Assembly: GCF_036237275.1 (NCBI RefSeq) | Contig: NZ_CP108352.1 | Coordinates: 372,001-436,000, forward strand | DNA length: 64,000 nt | Reading direction: 5' to 3' | DNA from: Streptomyces sp. NBC_01353 | GTDB lineage: Bacteria > Actinomycetota > Actinomycetes > Streptomycetales > Streptomycetaceae | Part shown: in pieces, positions 1 to 9,362 of the stretch | Layout of the letters: every line of letters starts with the position of its first letter | Numbering within the stretch: position 1 is the stretch's first letter | Program-made: the position numbers and the translations under genes | The notes under the pieces: generated by a model | What the model saw: the letters and a program-made list of their open reading frames with translations, nothing else | Databases searched by the model: none | Told to the model about the DNA's origin: nothing

Positions 1-1395
1 AGGAGCAGCTCGTCCCCGGCGGCGAGTAGCGTCTCGGGGCCTGGCACCAGGGTGATGCCGTCTCGGACGAGGAGGGTGATCACGGCCGGTGGAGGCAGAC
101 GCAGTTCGAAGACGGCGACTCCGTGGAGCCGTGAGCCGGGCGGGATCGTGACCGTCAACAGGTCGGCGTCCAGAACGTCCAAGGGGGCGCTCTCGACCTG
201 GATCTCTCTCAGAACACCCGTCTTGACCACGTGGAGGAGGCGGGCGGCGGCGGGGAGGGTGGGGCCCTGGACGAGGGTGAAGACGACGACGAGTACGAAG
301 ACGATGTTGAGCAGGTGCCGGGCGCCGTCGACGGCCGCGACGATGGGGAAGGTGGCGAGAACGATGGGCACGGCGCCGCGCAGGCCGGCCCAGGAGATGA
401 ACGCCTGTTCCTTCCATGGGGTGCGGAAGGGCAGCAGACAGGCGGCGACGGACACCGGGCGGGCGATCAGCAACAGGACGAGTCCGATGGCGAGGGCCGG
501 CAAGACCGCGGTAGGCAGTTCGCTGGGGTCGACGAGCAGGCCGAGCATGACGAACAGGCCGATCTGGGCGAGCCAGCCCGTGCCTTCAGCGAACGACCGG
601 GTCGCCGCGCGGTGGGGTAGGCGCGAGTTACCCAGGACCAGTCCGGCCAGGTAGGCGGCGATGATGCCGCTCGCGTTGAGCGCGCCCGCGGCGGCGAAGG
701 CGATGATGCCGAACCCGACGGTGGCCAGCGGGGAGAGAGCAGTGGCCGGGAGGGCGATGTGGCGGAGTGCGGCCACCCCGATCCGACCGACGGCCAGGCC
801 CAGGATTCCTCCGACGACAAGCTGGTAGAGGACGTTGCCGAGAATGGCGGCGGGGCCGGGTAGATCGGCCGCCGCGGTGGAGAAGACGAGAACCAGGATG
901 ATGGTCGGGGGCATCGTTGAACCCGGACTCGGCCTCCAGCAGTCCCGTGGTCTTCCTCGGCAGCGGCAGAAGACGCAGGACCGCGAAGACGGCGGCGGCG
1001 TCAGTGGAAGAGACGATCGCGCCCAGCAGCAGCGCCAGGTGCCAGTCCATGCCGAGGAGGAAATGGGCCCCGGCGCCGGTGACCCCGACAGACACGGCGA
1101 CGCCGACGGTGGCCAGCACACCGGCAGGCGCCAGCACCCGCCTGAAGTCCGGCCAGTGGGTAGTCAGGCCACCTTCGACGAGGATGATCGCGAGGCCTGC
1201 GGTGCCCAGGGACTGCGCGAGCTGCGCGTCGTCGAAGTCGATGCCGACCACGTCTTCGCCTGCGATCACGCCGACGGCGAGGAAGAACAGCAGGCTCGGG
1301 AGGCCGATGCGGTGCGCGGCGCGGACTGCGGCAATGCTGGCCATGAGCACGGTGCCGCCCACCAACAGAACCAGGTACACCTGCTGCAACGTCAC
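1..1395 (-). pseudogene. CPA1-type Na+(K+)/H+ antiporter, frameshifted and cut by window edge
   Basis: A cation/proton antiporter of the inner membrane, NhaP-like. The first frame runs from the ATG at 1395 through hydrophobic helices to the conserved ESGFND motif (about residue 155), then leaves frame. One base earlier the protein continues perfectly: APTIILVLVF, more membrane helices, the AGLRGAVPIVLA segment, and a C-terminal TrkA-C/RCK_C-like regulatory domain that runs off the window. The break lies in a run of five G at 907-911; one G fewer restores the gene. It is third in a minus-strand operon after the permease and DUF3040 genes (10 bp downstream of the latter). Either a pseudogene or a homopolymer error. 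Identity of the family is firm; the exact ion is not known. Confidence 0.82.
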
Positions 1396-1404
1396 GGCGG
1401 GTCC

Positions 1405-1682
1405 CTAGTGCCTGCGTCCGTGGAAGCGGCGCCGTCGGGTGTCGAAGAGGTTCACGGCAACCGCGGCCATGACCAGGCCGGACGCCAAGAGCAGTCCGTG
1501 TGGCACAAGCGCTCCGGCGACAATGGCGGCCAGCGCGAGGGCCATGGCCAGCCAAGCTCGGCTGCGGCGGTCTCGCGGGGCCGCCGGGGCCGGCCCTTGC
1601 CCAAGCCACGGGCGAAACGGGGATCGTCATGCCACAGCCGGGCTTCGAGGTCGGCGATCCTTTCGTCGTCGGGTTCGCCCAT
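1405..1682 (-). pseudogene. DUF3040-family small membrane protein, frameshifted
   Basis: The N-terminus (MGEPDDERIADLEARLWHDD, then PRFARG) is the typical acidic start of DUF3040 proteins, which are small actinobacterial proteins with two membrane helices and no known function. After about 35 residues the frame is lost at a short G/C run (1577-1580). The other frame then encodes the expected hydrophobic hairpin (WLAMALALAAIVAGAL, later LLLASGLVMAAVAVNLF) and a basic tail ending at a stop at 1405. Length about 91 residues if repaired. It sits between the permease and the antiporter, 22 bp after the repaired end of the former, so it is probably co-transcribed. Confidence 0.7.
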
Positions 1683-1704
1683 TGCTCTCAGCTCCCTTCA
1701 GTGG

Positions 1705-3000
1705 TCAGGCGAGCGCGAAGTAGCGCAGCCACACGTACAGACCCGCGATGGTGACCGTGACAGCGGTGACGACCAGGCCGTAGCGGCTGAACTGCCAGAA
1801 GGAGATGTGGTGTCAGCTGCGGTCGGCGATTCCCACGACGACGACGTTGGCAGAGGACGCGATGATCGTCGCGTTGCCGCCGAGGCCCGCCCCCAGGGCG
1901 AACGACCACCAGAGCACGCTCGCCTCCTCCGTTCCGCCGGAGGAGGCGACGATCTCGGAGACGATCGGGCTGACCGAGGCGACGAACGGGATGTTGTCCA
2001 TGACGGCGGAGGGGATGACGGATCCGAACAGCAGGGCCATCGACGCGCCGAACAGCTGGCCCTCGGTGGCCCGGGCGGTGGCCTCGCCGATGTCGGTGAT
2101 GATCCCGGTCTGCACCATCGCACCGACCATGACGAACAGGCCGGTGAAGAACGCCAGCGTCTCCCACTCGACGTCGGCCACGACCTCCCGAGTGTTCAAC
2201 CGGGAGACGGCAACGAGTACCAGGCCTCCGGAGATCGCCACGACCGACGGCTCCAGGTGCAGGGCGGTGTGCAGGACGAAGCCGGCCATCACGATCGCGA
2301 CCACGACACCACTGACGACCAGTAGCCGGCCGTCAGAGATGGCGTCCCGCTCGCGCATCGCCATGATCGTGGCCGCACGCTTGGGGTCGTAGGAGAAGGC
2401 GGAGCGGAACATCCACCGGCACAAGACGACAAGCACAGCGATCAGCAGCACGGAGATGGGAGCCATATGGAGCAGGAAGTCGTTGAACGACAGACCTGCC
2501 CGGGAACCGATCATGATGTTCGGCGGATCACCAATCAGGGTGGCCGCGCCGCCGATGTTGCAGGCCATCACCTCGGCAATCAGATACGGCACTACCGGCA
2601 ATCCCAGGTCGCGGCATACCGCGGTGACCGGAGCGATCAGCAGCACGGTCGTGACGTTGTCGAACCAGGCGGAGAGGAAAGCCGTGGCGAGGATCAGCAG
2701 CACCATCAGGCGGTAGGGACGGCCTCGCGCCCGCTTGGCTGCCCAGATCGCTACGAACTCGAACAGCTCTGTCCGCTTGAGGACGGAGACGATCAGCGTC
2801 ATCCCCAGCAGCAGGAAAATGACATTCCAGTCGATGCCGGTCACGTCGGAGAAGAAGGCGTGCTCGGGGCTTGTCGTTCCGAGCATCAGCATCACCACCG
2901 CGCCCCCGAGCGCGGCGGTGACCCGATGCACTCGCTCGGTCGCGATCAGGACATAGACGGTGGCGAACACCGCCACCGTCAGCCACAAGGTGACGCTCAC
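1705..3000 (-). pseudogene. SLC13/ArsB-type permease with premature TGA
   Basis: An ion-transporter-superfamily permease (ArsB/NhaD/SLC13 type). About ten hydrophobic segments are visible, with the repeated signature motifs SAWFDNVTTV (about residues 110-119) and SAVMDNIPFV in the second half, and GAATLIGDPPNIMIGS at 151-166. Translation stops at TGA 1813-1815 after residue 395. The same frame continues for about 35 sensible residues ([18 protein letters not shown] and a last membrane helix) to a second stop at 1705. A single substitution (probably GGA to TGA) therefore removes the last helix. First gene of the operon; the substrate cannot be told from sequence (arsenite, Na+/H+ or dicarboxylate relatives). 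Confidence 0.8.
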
Positions 3001-3497
3001 GGAGGAAGCACCCCGCTCGGCTCATCCGGCAGCGAGACGTTAAGGGAATGCGTCGCAAATGAGCTGGTGGGGTAGTCATCGGCGCGGACTCCGTTCGTGC
3101 CGTGGCCATGAACACAAAGCACCAGCCCGACGCGACACTCCTCATGCCAGCAGCCGGATGGAGCTGTAGAGGCGTTCCTTGACCCCACCATCACCCGCAA
3201 CACCAGTCACCGGCTATCAGGTCTGACACCCATTTTTCGCATTGAGGCGCACGCCATCAGTGCCGTTCGCGCGTCGGCGAAATTCTTCTACCTGCGGCTT
3301 ATGGCTTCTGAAGCGCAGCTATCTGTGGGCAGCCAGGAATGCGCGAAAGGCTCCCGTGTCAGCAGTTTCTGTAGCGTTCAGCAATAGATGGCACGGCAGC
3401 GAGTGTGGACTTCGCGCGCTTGCTATCGGCTTTCGGGCAGACGTCCCGTAACCGGGCTGCGGATGGACCGTGTCACTCCGCTAAGTTCAGAGAAGCG
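3001..3497. other. Intergenic stretch without a convincing gene
   Basis: Nothing coding could be supported here. It lies between the permease start and the Tn3 transposase tail and presumably holds the promoter of the minus-strand transporter operon at its left side and the junction of the transposon remnant at its right. Confidence 0.4.
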
Positions 3498-3746
3498 GTG
3501 ATCTTCCATAACGCCCTGGACATCGCGGAGATCGTGCGGCAGTTGCTGGAGGAGGGATGGGAGATCGATCCGGAGGACCTGGCGCACATCTCGCCGTACC
3601 TGACGGAGCACATCAACCGGTTCGGCGAGTACAGCACGCACGAGCTCGGCATCCAGCCCGAGGCGTACGACCCGAAGCTGGACGTCGACTTCACCCAGCT
3701 CCGCGAGCAGGACCTGACCGCCGCTGGCCTCGGCCAAGCCGCCTGA
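3498..3746 (+). pseudogene. C-terminal remnant of a Tn3-family transposase
   Basis: The last about 80 residues (VIFHNALDIAEIVRQLLEEG, then ISPYLTEHINRFGEYSTHEL) match the C-terminal end of Tn3-family DDE transposases, where this block follows the catalytic core. Everything upstream, including the DDE residues, is missing; the open frame extends 93 bases further upstream into unrelated sequence, so the junction is near 3495. A non-functional scrap showing that a Tn3-type transposon once sat here. The recombinase remnant at 6490-7005 could come from the same kind of element. Confidence 0.75.
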
Positions 3747-3779
3747 GCCGGCCTCGGGCGGGTCGGCATCATGAGGGGC

Positions 3780-3989
3780 ATGGACGAGACGCGCGAGCTC
3801 ACCGAGGACGAGGTGATCGACCTGCTCGACGGCGACGACCCTTCCCTGGCGACATCACCGCGGCCGCGGCGCCGGCCGCCACCGCGCCGCGCCGGACGCG
3901 AGCGCGTGTCACTGCGAAGAAGGGTTCCTGATGGCCAGCTTGGACCCACCGGCTACCGGCCCGTGCGCGTGCGCGACCCCTTGTTCTGA
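3780..3989 (+). CDS. Short hypothetical protein after the Tn3 remnant
   Basis: A 69-residue frame starting MDETRELTEDEVIDLLDGDD. The acidic N-terminal half looks protein-like; the second half is arginine- and proline-rich and may be out of frame, since the next frame ends plausibly with RRTRARVTAKKGS at 3931. It may be a frameshifted short gene or the tail of the Tn3 element. I do not recognise it. Confidence 0.25.
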   Translation: MDETRELTEDEVIDLLDGDDPSLATSPRPRRRPPPRRAGRERVSLRRRVPDGQLGPTGYRPVRVRDPLF

Positions 3990-4017
3990 GTGCAGGGCAT
4001 GGGCGTCGCGCGGCTCG

Positions 4018-5256
4018 TCAGTGACGTAGCCGGGCGGCTGCGGCCAGAATCGGGGTGCTCACGACGGTGGCTGCGGCGCCGAGTGTGGTGTCGGTGGCCA
4101 GGATCCACCGGACGGTCTTCATGGCCAGGGTGAGGACTTCGCTGCCGCGCTGGCGCATGCCGGCCTCGAAATGGTCCACGGCGTCGGTGAGGGTGGCGGT
4201 GCCGTCGGCGGCGGCGCTGACGTGCGTGAGCAGGCTGGCGGCGTCGCGGATGGCCGCGCCCGCTCCCATTCCGGCGGTGGGCGGTGTGGCGTGGACAGCG
4301 TCGCCCAGCGCGGTGATACGACCCGCAGGCCAGGGCGCGAGATCCTCCGCGCGGGTGGAAGCGGCGTTGAAGCGGAATCCGGCCACGCTGTGCGGGTCGG
4401 CTTGGGCGATGACCTCGAGTGTGTGCTCGGCCCAGCCCCGCTCGCGGAATCGGCCGAGCAGCGCGGCCTGCAGTTCGCCGCCACGCAGGTCGCGCAGGGA
4501 ATCGGTGCTGGTGGATTCGGGGAACATGGCGCCCCAGATGTAGGTGGGTCCGGTGGTGACCGACATCCGCAACTCGGGAGCGTCGAGCGCGGTGTTGCCG
4601 ACCGGGTCAAGGAAGCCGACGTAGAGCGCTCCTCCGCGCGGGCCGATCGCCAGCCCCGATCGTGGCCCAAGTCGCTGATGCTCGCCGGGGCTGAGGTCTT
4701 GCCGGAGGGTGCGGCCGGAGAACCCGATGATGCCCGCCGGGCTGTTGGTCGGGCCTCCCGCCAGGTGGCGGGCGACTACCGAGTGGGTGCCGTCCGCGCC
4801 CACCACCAGATCCCCTGAGACCGGCGCCCCGTCGGTGAACAGCACTCGGGGCGCGCCGTGGTCATCGTGGCCGACGCCGGACACGTTGCATCCCAAGTGC
4901 AGGCCATCTCCGACGGCTTCGGCCAGCAGCATCCGCAGGGTGATCCGATCGACGTCGATACTTGCACTGTCGCTGAGGTCCGGCCCGTGGCCCAGCAGCC
5001 GGCCGCGGCGATCCCAGAACGCGTCGCGCTCGCGCAGTCGCAGCGCCGACCCCGATGCCAGCAGCCGCTGCATGATCTTCGGTTCCACCAGATCTTTTAG
5101 CGCCGACTGCGCCCGCTCATCCAGGGTGATGTGGTAGCCGCCCGTCGCCGCCACATCGGTGTCTCGGTCGAATACCGCCACCTCAAACCCCCGGCGACGC
5201 AGCCCCGCCCCCAATGCAAGCCCGCCGATCCCGCCACCAACCACGACTACCCGCAT
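4018..5256 (-). CDS. FAD-dependent monooxygenase (PHBH/UbiH fold)
   Basis: A flavoprotein hydroxylase of about 412 residues. The N-terminus MRVVVVGGGIGGLALGAGLR is the dinucleotide-binding GxGxxG of group A flavin monooxygenases; GDLVVGADGTHSVV carries the DG motif, and GRITALGDAVHATPP is the C-terminal GD motif that binds the FAD ribityl chain. I chose the ATG at 5256 because it directly precedes the Rossmann strand; an upstream ATG at 5286 would add ten unlikely residues. Substrate unknown, probably an aromatic or polyketide-like compound. It is transcribed away from the WYL regulator at 5354, and the inverted repeat between them suggests that regulator controls it. Confidence 0.88.
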   Translation of the reverse strand: MRVVVVGGGIGGLALGAGLRRRGFEVAVFDRDTDVAATGGYHITLDERAQSALKDLVEPKIMQRLLASGSALRLRERDAFWDRRGRLLGHGPDLSDSASIDVDRITLRMLLAEAVGDGLHLGCNVSGVGHDDHGAPRVLFTDGAPVSGDLVVGADGTHSVVARHLAGGPTNSPAGIIGFSGRTLRQDLSPGEHQRLGPRSGLAIGPRGGALYVGFLDPVGNTALDAPELRMSVTTGPTYIWGAMFPESTSTDSLRDLRGGELQAALLGRFRERGWAEHTLEVIAQADPHSVAGFRFNAASTRAEDLAPWPAGRITALGDAVHATPPTAGMGAGAAIRDAASLLTHVSAAADGTATLTDAVDHFEAGMRQRGSEVLTLAMKTVRWILATDTTLGAAATVVSTPILAAAARLRH

Positions 5257-5295
5257 ACCCGACACCGTCCTTCCGCCGCTGTTCACTGAACAGAA

Positions 5296-5350
5296 CCCAC
5301 CCTGACACCGGTAGTGGACACCGAATGGCCACTATCGGTGTCAGGGTGGG
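5296..5350. promoter_or_regulatory. Large inverted repeat between FAD monooxygenase and WYL regulator
   Basis: Two 22-bp arms (5296-5317 and 5329-5350) are inverted copies of each other with one mismatch, separated by 11 bp. The arms begin CCCACCCTGACACCG. The repeat fills the 97-bp gap between two divergent starts and ends 3 bp before the regulator's ATG, so it is the obvious operator for the WYL protein and probably controls both genes. Confidence 0.75.
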
Positions 5351-5353
5351 ACG

Positions 5354-6370
5354 ATGGCGAACACCTCACACCGGGCGTTGCGGCTGTTGTCTCTGCTCGG
5401 ATCAGGACGGCAGTGGTCGCTGCGCGAGCTCGCCACCCGGCTCGGGACCAGCGAACGCACTGTCCGCCGCGACATCGAAACTTTGCGCGCGCTCGACTAC
5501 CCGATCGCTACCATCCACGGCCCCGATGGCGGCTACCGGCTCGGAGCCGGGCGAACCCTGCCGCCGTTGCTGTTCGACCACGACCAGGCCCTCGCGGTCG
5601 CGGTGGCCCTGCAGACCGCGCCAAGCACGATGTTCGGCCTAAGGGACGACGCGGCGCGGGCACTGGCGGCTCTGCACCAGGTCATGCCCCCTGCGCTACG
5701 GGCATCCATGGAATCCCTGCGGCTGACTCGGCTGCAGAACTATTGGGAGTTCCCCGGGCCCCCCATCGACCCGGCCGCCCTCACCGCCGTCGGAACCGCG
5801 GTACGCCACCGCCACCTACTCGTCACCGAGACACTGCGTCCCGACGGCACACGCCCCGTACCCAGTGACCCCGACTACCTGCCCGCCCACCGCATTGAGC
5901 CACACCACCTGGTCTTCTGGGCCGCCCGGTGGTATCTGGTCGCCTACGACCTCACCGACAATGAATGGCGAGTGCGCCGCGTCGATCGACTGCACCCCCG
6001 CCCCACCACACAGTGCTTCGCCGCCCGCGCGCTTCCCCACCCCGACCTCGCCCACTTCGTGATGAGCACCCACGACCGCGGCGACACCCCCGCCGTCTGG
6101 CAATGCACCGGCACCGCCCGGCTCAACCTGCCCGCTCACATCGTGGCCCGCTGGGCACCAGGCGGCTCCGTCGTGGAACACCTCGACTCCGAGTACTGCC
6201 GGCTCACTCTCGGCGCCTGGTCCTGGGCCGGCATCGCCGGCATCCTCGCCACCTTCGACACCGAACTCACCGACCTCCACCCACCCGAACTCGTCCATGC
6301 ATGCCGCCGTCTCACACGCCGATGGGCCACTATCGCCGACACCGAGAACCTCGGTCCTTCTCATGAATGA
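5354..6370 (+). CDS. WYL-domain transcriptional regulator (HTH_11-WYL)
   Basis: A 338-residue YafY-like regulator. Residues 1-60 form a winged helix-turn-helix (LLSLLGSGRQWSLRELATRL, then GTSERTVRRDIETLRAL). The middle and C-terminal parts hold the WYL sensor domain, including PHHLVFWAARWYLVAYDLT and a WCX-like tail. WYL proteins bind small ligands or nucleic acids and regulate neighbours. The ATG lies immediately after the inverted repeat with no room for a ribosome binding site, so the message may be leaderless, or a later start may be used. Divergent from the FAD monooxygenase, its probable target. Confidence 0.88.
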   Translation: MANTSHRALRLLSLLGSGRQWSLRELATRLGTSERTVRRDIETLRALDYPIATIHGPDGGYRLGAGRTLPPLLFDHDQALAVAVALQTAPSTMFGLRDDAARALAALHQVMPPALRASMESLRLTRLQNYWEFPGPPIDPAALTAVGTAVRHRHLLVTETLRPDGTRPVPSDPDYLPAHRIEPHHLVFWAARWYLVAYDLTDNEWRVRRVDRLHPRPTTQCFAARALPHPDLAHFVMSTHDRGDTPAVWQCTGTARLNLPAHIVARWAPGGSVVEHLDSEYCRLTLGAWSWAGIAGILATFDTELTDLHPPELVHACRRLTRRWATIADTENLGPSHE

Positions 6371-6489
6371 GTAGGTCTGAGAGATCACGACCCGCGGCGA
6401 ACCGCGTCCGGTTTGCCCCCGATCTTCGTTCTCATAACCTCCCGCAAAAAAGCGGTTCGCAAAAAGCCCCTCACGACAGGTTCTGCGAC

Positions 6490-7005
6490 ATGCCAGAGCC
6501 CGCCGAACCGGCCGCCATCATCGAACAGTTCGACTGCCCCACCTGTGAAGTGCCCGCCGGAAGCACCTGCTGCACCCGCGGCGGCAAGGTCGCCCCGAAG
6601 TGCCACACCCGCGCTTCATGCTCGTCCCCCAGCTCCGCGCCGAGCTGGAGGTGAAGACCCCCGCCGACCGCGGCCCCGGCCGCGCGTGGGAGAGGGGCCC
6701 GGCCATCGACGCCACCGTGCCGCAGGCCACCACGAAGCCCACCAGAGTGGGTTACGCGAGGTGCAGCACCGCCCAGCAAGAGCTCCAGAGCCAGCTCGAC
6801 GCCCTCGCCGAGGCCGGGTGCGACCCGGTCTTCGCGGAAAAGATCAGACCTGCGCCACCACGACATCGAGGTCGAACTCCTCACCGGCCCCCTCCAAGGG
6901 GGCTATGACCCGTCCGGTCACGGCGCCGTCCTCTTCGCGTTCTTCGCCGGCATGGCCGAGTCCGAACGCGAGTACATCCGGGAGAAGTCCCTGGATAGTC
7001 GCTGA
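6490..7005 (+). pseudogene. Decayed serine recombinase (resolvase) with N-terminal zinc-ribbon-like segment
   Basis: The start MPEPAEPAAIIEQFDCPTCE contains a CPTC...CC cysteine cluster found at the front of some actinomycete resolvases. The frame is lost at about 6602 (one C short), then continues as HPRFMLVPQLRAELE, TRVGYARCSTAQQELQSQL (the catalytic-serine block YARCST) and CDPVFAEKI. Next a block of the catalytic domain is deleted; the third frame resumes with DLRHHDIEVELLTGPLQG and GMAESEREYIREKSL and stops at 7005, before the DNA-binding domain. At least three lesions, so not functional. Confidence 0.8.
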
Positions 7006-7032
7006 CCCGATGGCCTGACACAACTGCCCATC

Positions 7033-7248
7033 GTGCGAGCGTCAGCGACCGGCGGACTCGATCTCGAGTGCGAGGAGGCGCTGATAATCGTCTGGAACGC
7101 ACACATCATGGCGACCGGCAAACAACTCCCTGACGATGCGTTCACCATCCGATACCCGGAGCTGGACCCCGCCTGGAACGTCGATTTCCACGACCACAGC
7201 GAAATGACTCGCCGACTGCCCCGCTTGGCAGCTCTCTATCTGGAGTAG
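7033..7248 (+). CDS. Short unrecognised protein or gene tail
   Basis: A 71-residue frame from a GTG. Its second half (VWNAHIMATGKQLPDDAFTI, then YPELDPAWNVDFHDHSEMTR) reads like real protein, but the N-terminus looks arbitrary. It follows the broken recombinase and may be the end of a larger lost gene. No family recognised. Confidence 0.3.
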   Translation: MRASATGGLDLECEEALIIVWNAHIMATGKQLPDDAFTIRYPELDPAWNVDFHDHSEMTRRLPRLAALYLE

Positions 7249-7310
7249 GCGGAAGCTTGCAGTTACGAGGCATGCGAGTTCCAGCTGGGGTCAGCCGGGA
7301 CGGGCTGTGC

Positions 7311-8111
7311 TCAGCCGCCCGAACCACCGAGGAGAACCGGGCGTTCCGATCGGAGCCAGGATTGCTCGGCCACCATCTCGGCCACGTCGCCGCGGGCAAG
7401 AAACGTTGCCCAGGGCTCGTGGCCTCGCCGGCCGAGCCGTTCGATGCGCTCAGCCTCGTGGGACTGGACGGCATCCAGTGCATCGAGAACTGCTGCCGGC
7501 CGTGCCCCGTAGGCGGCGCAAAGGGCGTCGAGGCGGCTCCGCAGGGTGTACTCACCGGCGATCGATGCTCTTCGCTGCTGCTCGGCGGGACGCAGCGGCA
7601 CGGCGTACCAGGCCAGCTGTGCGAGGTCGTCGAGGGCATGGCCGGGCGCTGCGAAGTCCCAGTCGATGAAGCCGGCCAGTCGGTCGCCGTTCCAAACGGA
7701 GTTCCACGGGCCGAGATCGCCGTGCCGAATGACCATGCCGGGCCTCCACTCGGCCTCCTGGCCCTGCCATCGCGCGTCGGCCGGCGGCTGGAAGTCCCGG
7801 ACAGCGTCGTGGTAGTCGCGCAGCCAACGCCCCAGTTCACTGATTCCGACGGTCGACCGAAGAGCCGACGGCCAGGGCGTGAACGCGGGTTCGCCGTGCA
7901 GCAGCGACAGGACCTCATCTGTGCCGTCGGTGCCAAGGACTCGGGGTGCCTGAGTGACTCCCACCGTTTCCAGGTGGGTCAGCAAGGCGTGCACCGCAGG
8001 CGTCCACTCGCCGACTGGCCGGCGGATCGTCTCGCCGATCCACCGCACCGTGGTCACGCTCCCCCTGTCAGTGGCGCCGTCCTCGATCATTGGGTCACCG
8101 TAGCCCGCCAC
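7311..8111 (-). CDS. APH-family phosphotransferase
   Basis: An aminoglycoside-phosphotransferase-like small-molecule kinase of 259-266 residues. The catalytic loop HGDLGPWNSVW (H130, D132, N137) and the metal-binding FIDWDFAAPG (D150, D152) are intact, as is the downstream DLAQLAWYAVPL helix that typically follows. The N-terminal ATP-binding lobe is short. A start at the second methionine (8090) is equally possible. Such Streptomyces proteins usually have no proven antibiotic substrate, so resistance should not be assumed. It stands alone, with the IS630 element 80 bp upstream of its start. Confidence 0.85.
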   Translation of the reverse strand: MAGYGDPMIEDGATDRGSVTTVRWIGETIRRPVGEWTPAVHALLTHLETVGVTQAPRVLGTDGTDEVLSLLHGEPAFTPWPSALRSTVGISELGRWLRDYHDAVRDFQPPADARWQGQEAEWRPGMVIRHGDLGPWNSVWNGDRLAGFIDWDFAAPGHALDDLAQLAWYAVPLRPAEQQRRASIAGEYTLRSRLDALCAAYGARPAAVLDALDAVQSHEAERIERLGRRGHEPWATFLARGDVAEMVAEQSWLRSERPVLLGGSGG

Positions 8112-8193
8112 CCACGCCAGTGTCCTGACGCGCCCATCACAAGCACCATCCAGACCCTCTGAGCTGTGATCTCACCATGGATGCTGCCAGTTA

Positions 8194-9362
8194 TGGGACA
8201 GCCCTTACTGATCTTTTCGTTAGTTCAGTGGGGTTGGTGTATGGAGGGTGAGGCCGGTGTGGGCGAGGAAGGACCAGGGCAGTTGGGGGTTGTCGTTGAT
8301 GCGGTGGATGCCTTGTTCGGTGGCGTCGGCGACATCGGCGAGGTGGTCGCCGGCGAGGTTGGCGAGCTCGCGTTTCTTGAGCGAGGACCACAGCAGTTCC
8401 ACCGGGTTGAGCTCAGGAGCGTAAGCCGGTAATCGCTCCAGGGTGAGCCAGTCCTGCTCGGCGACCCAGGCCCGCATCGCCCAGCTCCAGTGAGCCGACA
8501 GCCCGTCCCAGACCAGGACCACCCGCTCGCCGCGGTAGAACGTCTTCATCTGCTCCAAGACCTCGATGAGTCCGGCGGTGTCGTAGCTGCCGGGCTTGAG
8601 GTGGAAGCACAGGCGAGGCCCGCGATCGGGGTCGGCGGCGTGGAATCCCAGGGCCCCGGCCATCGACGCGCGCTTCCAGTTCAGCCGGTGCCGCAGAAGC
8701 GGGGTGCGGCCGCGGGGTGCGTAAGTGCGGCGGACCTGCGGCAGCAGCGAGACTCCCGATTCGTCGAGGAAGACGATCCAGGCACGTGTGTTCACCGCCC
8801 CTTTTGATCCGCGGCCACTCGTGCGCGACCCAACGGGCGATCTCGGACTCGTCGCGCTCGACCGCCCGACGTTCGGGCCGCTGCAGACTCCATCCGAGCC
8901 GGCCGGTCAGCAGCCGCCACACCGAGGCCTTCGACAGCGTTACCCCTGTCACCCGGTCGACCACCAGGCCGACTCGTTCCAGAGTCCACAGGTCGGCCTC
9001 GAAGCCATGGGCCTGGGCTCCTTGCTCCAGCGCAGCCCGCACCTGCTCAACCTGGGCATCGTCCAGTTTGGGCGGGCGACCGGTGGCCGGGCGCCGGCGC
9101 AGAGCATCGGCGCCGGCCTTCTCCCAGACCCGCTTCCACCGCCGCACACTCTCGTCACTGACCCCCAGCATCCGTGCGATCTCAGCACCCGAGCATCCCT
9201 GATCGAACAACTCGGCCGCCCGCACACGCCGGGCCTCGGACAACTGCGGCCGCGTCAAAGGAGGAACAACAGACGAAGGCTTGAAAGACACCGCACCAGG
9301 ATCCCACCAACAACTCCGCCACACCCACCGAACAAACGAAAAGATCAATAAGGGCTGTCCCA
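8194..9362 (-). mobile_element. Complete IS630-family insertion sequence
   Basis: The element is bounded by terminal inverted repeats of about 28 bp with one mismatch (left from TGGGACAGCCCTTACTGATC, right the inverse with AATAAGGG). TA lies directly outside both ends (8192-8193 and 9363-9364), the target duplication expected for IS630/Tc1-mariner elements. It is 1169 bp long with a transposase in two overlapping frames on the minus strand. Both ends and all catalytic residues are present, so it may be active or recently inserted. Confidence 0.9.
8220..9294 (-). CDS. IS630 transposase in two frames (possible -1 frameshift)
   Basis: The first frame (to 8413 if read on) holds the N-terminal helix-turn-helix (LFDQGCSGAEIARMLGVSDE, later RRWKRVWEKAG) and a linker domain ending HEWPRIKRG. 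The second frame, open from 8795 to 8220, has the DDE catalytic core: VFLDESG (first Asp), LVWDGLSAHWS (second Asp) and LNPVELLWSSLK (Glu). The frames join at an AAAAGGGG run near 8807, where a shift of -1 fuses RIKRG to the second frame. The initiator is uncertain; a GTG or ATG near 9290 fits better than the frame's first ATG, which lies in the terminal repeat. Confidence 0.85.

Noticed and set aside
835-2325. 496-codon plus-strand frame across the transporter operon
   Set aside because: Reads as low-complexity Gly/Arg/Asp/Gln text; the minus strand has clear membrane-protein motifs.
7311-8111. Aminoglycoside resistance gene
   Set aside because: Only the general kinase fold is supported; nothing ties it to an antibiotic.
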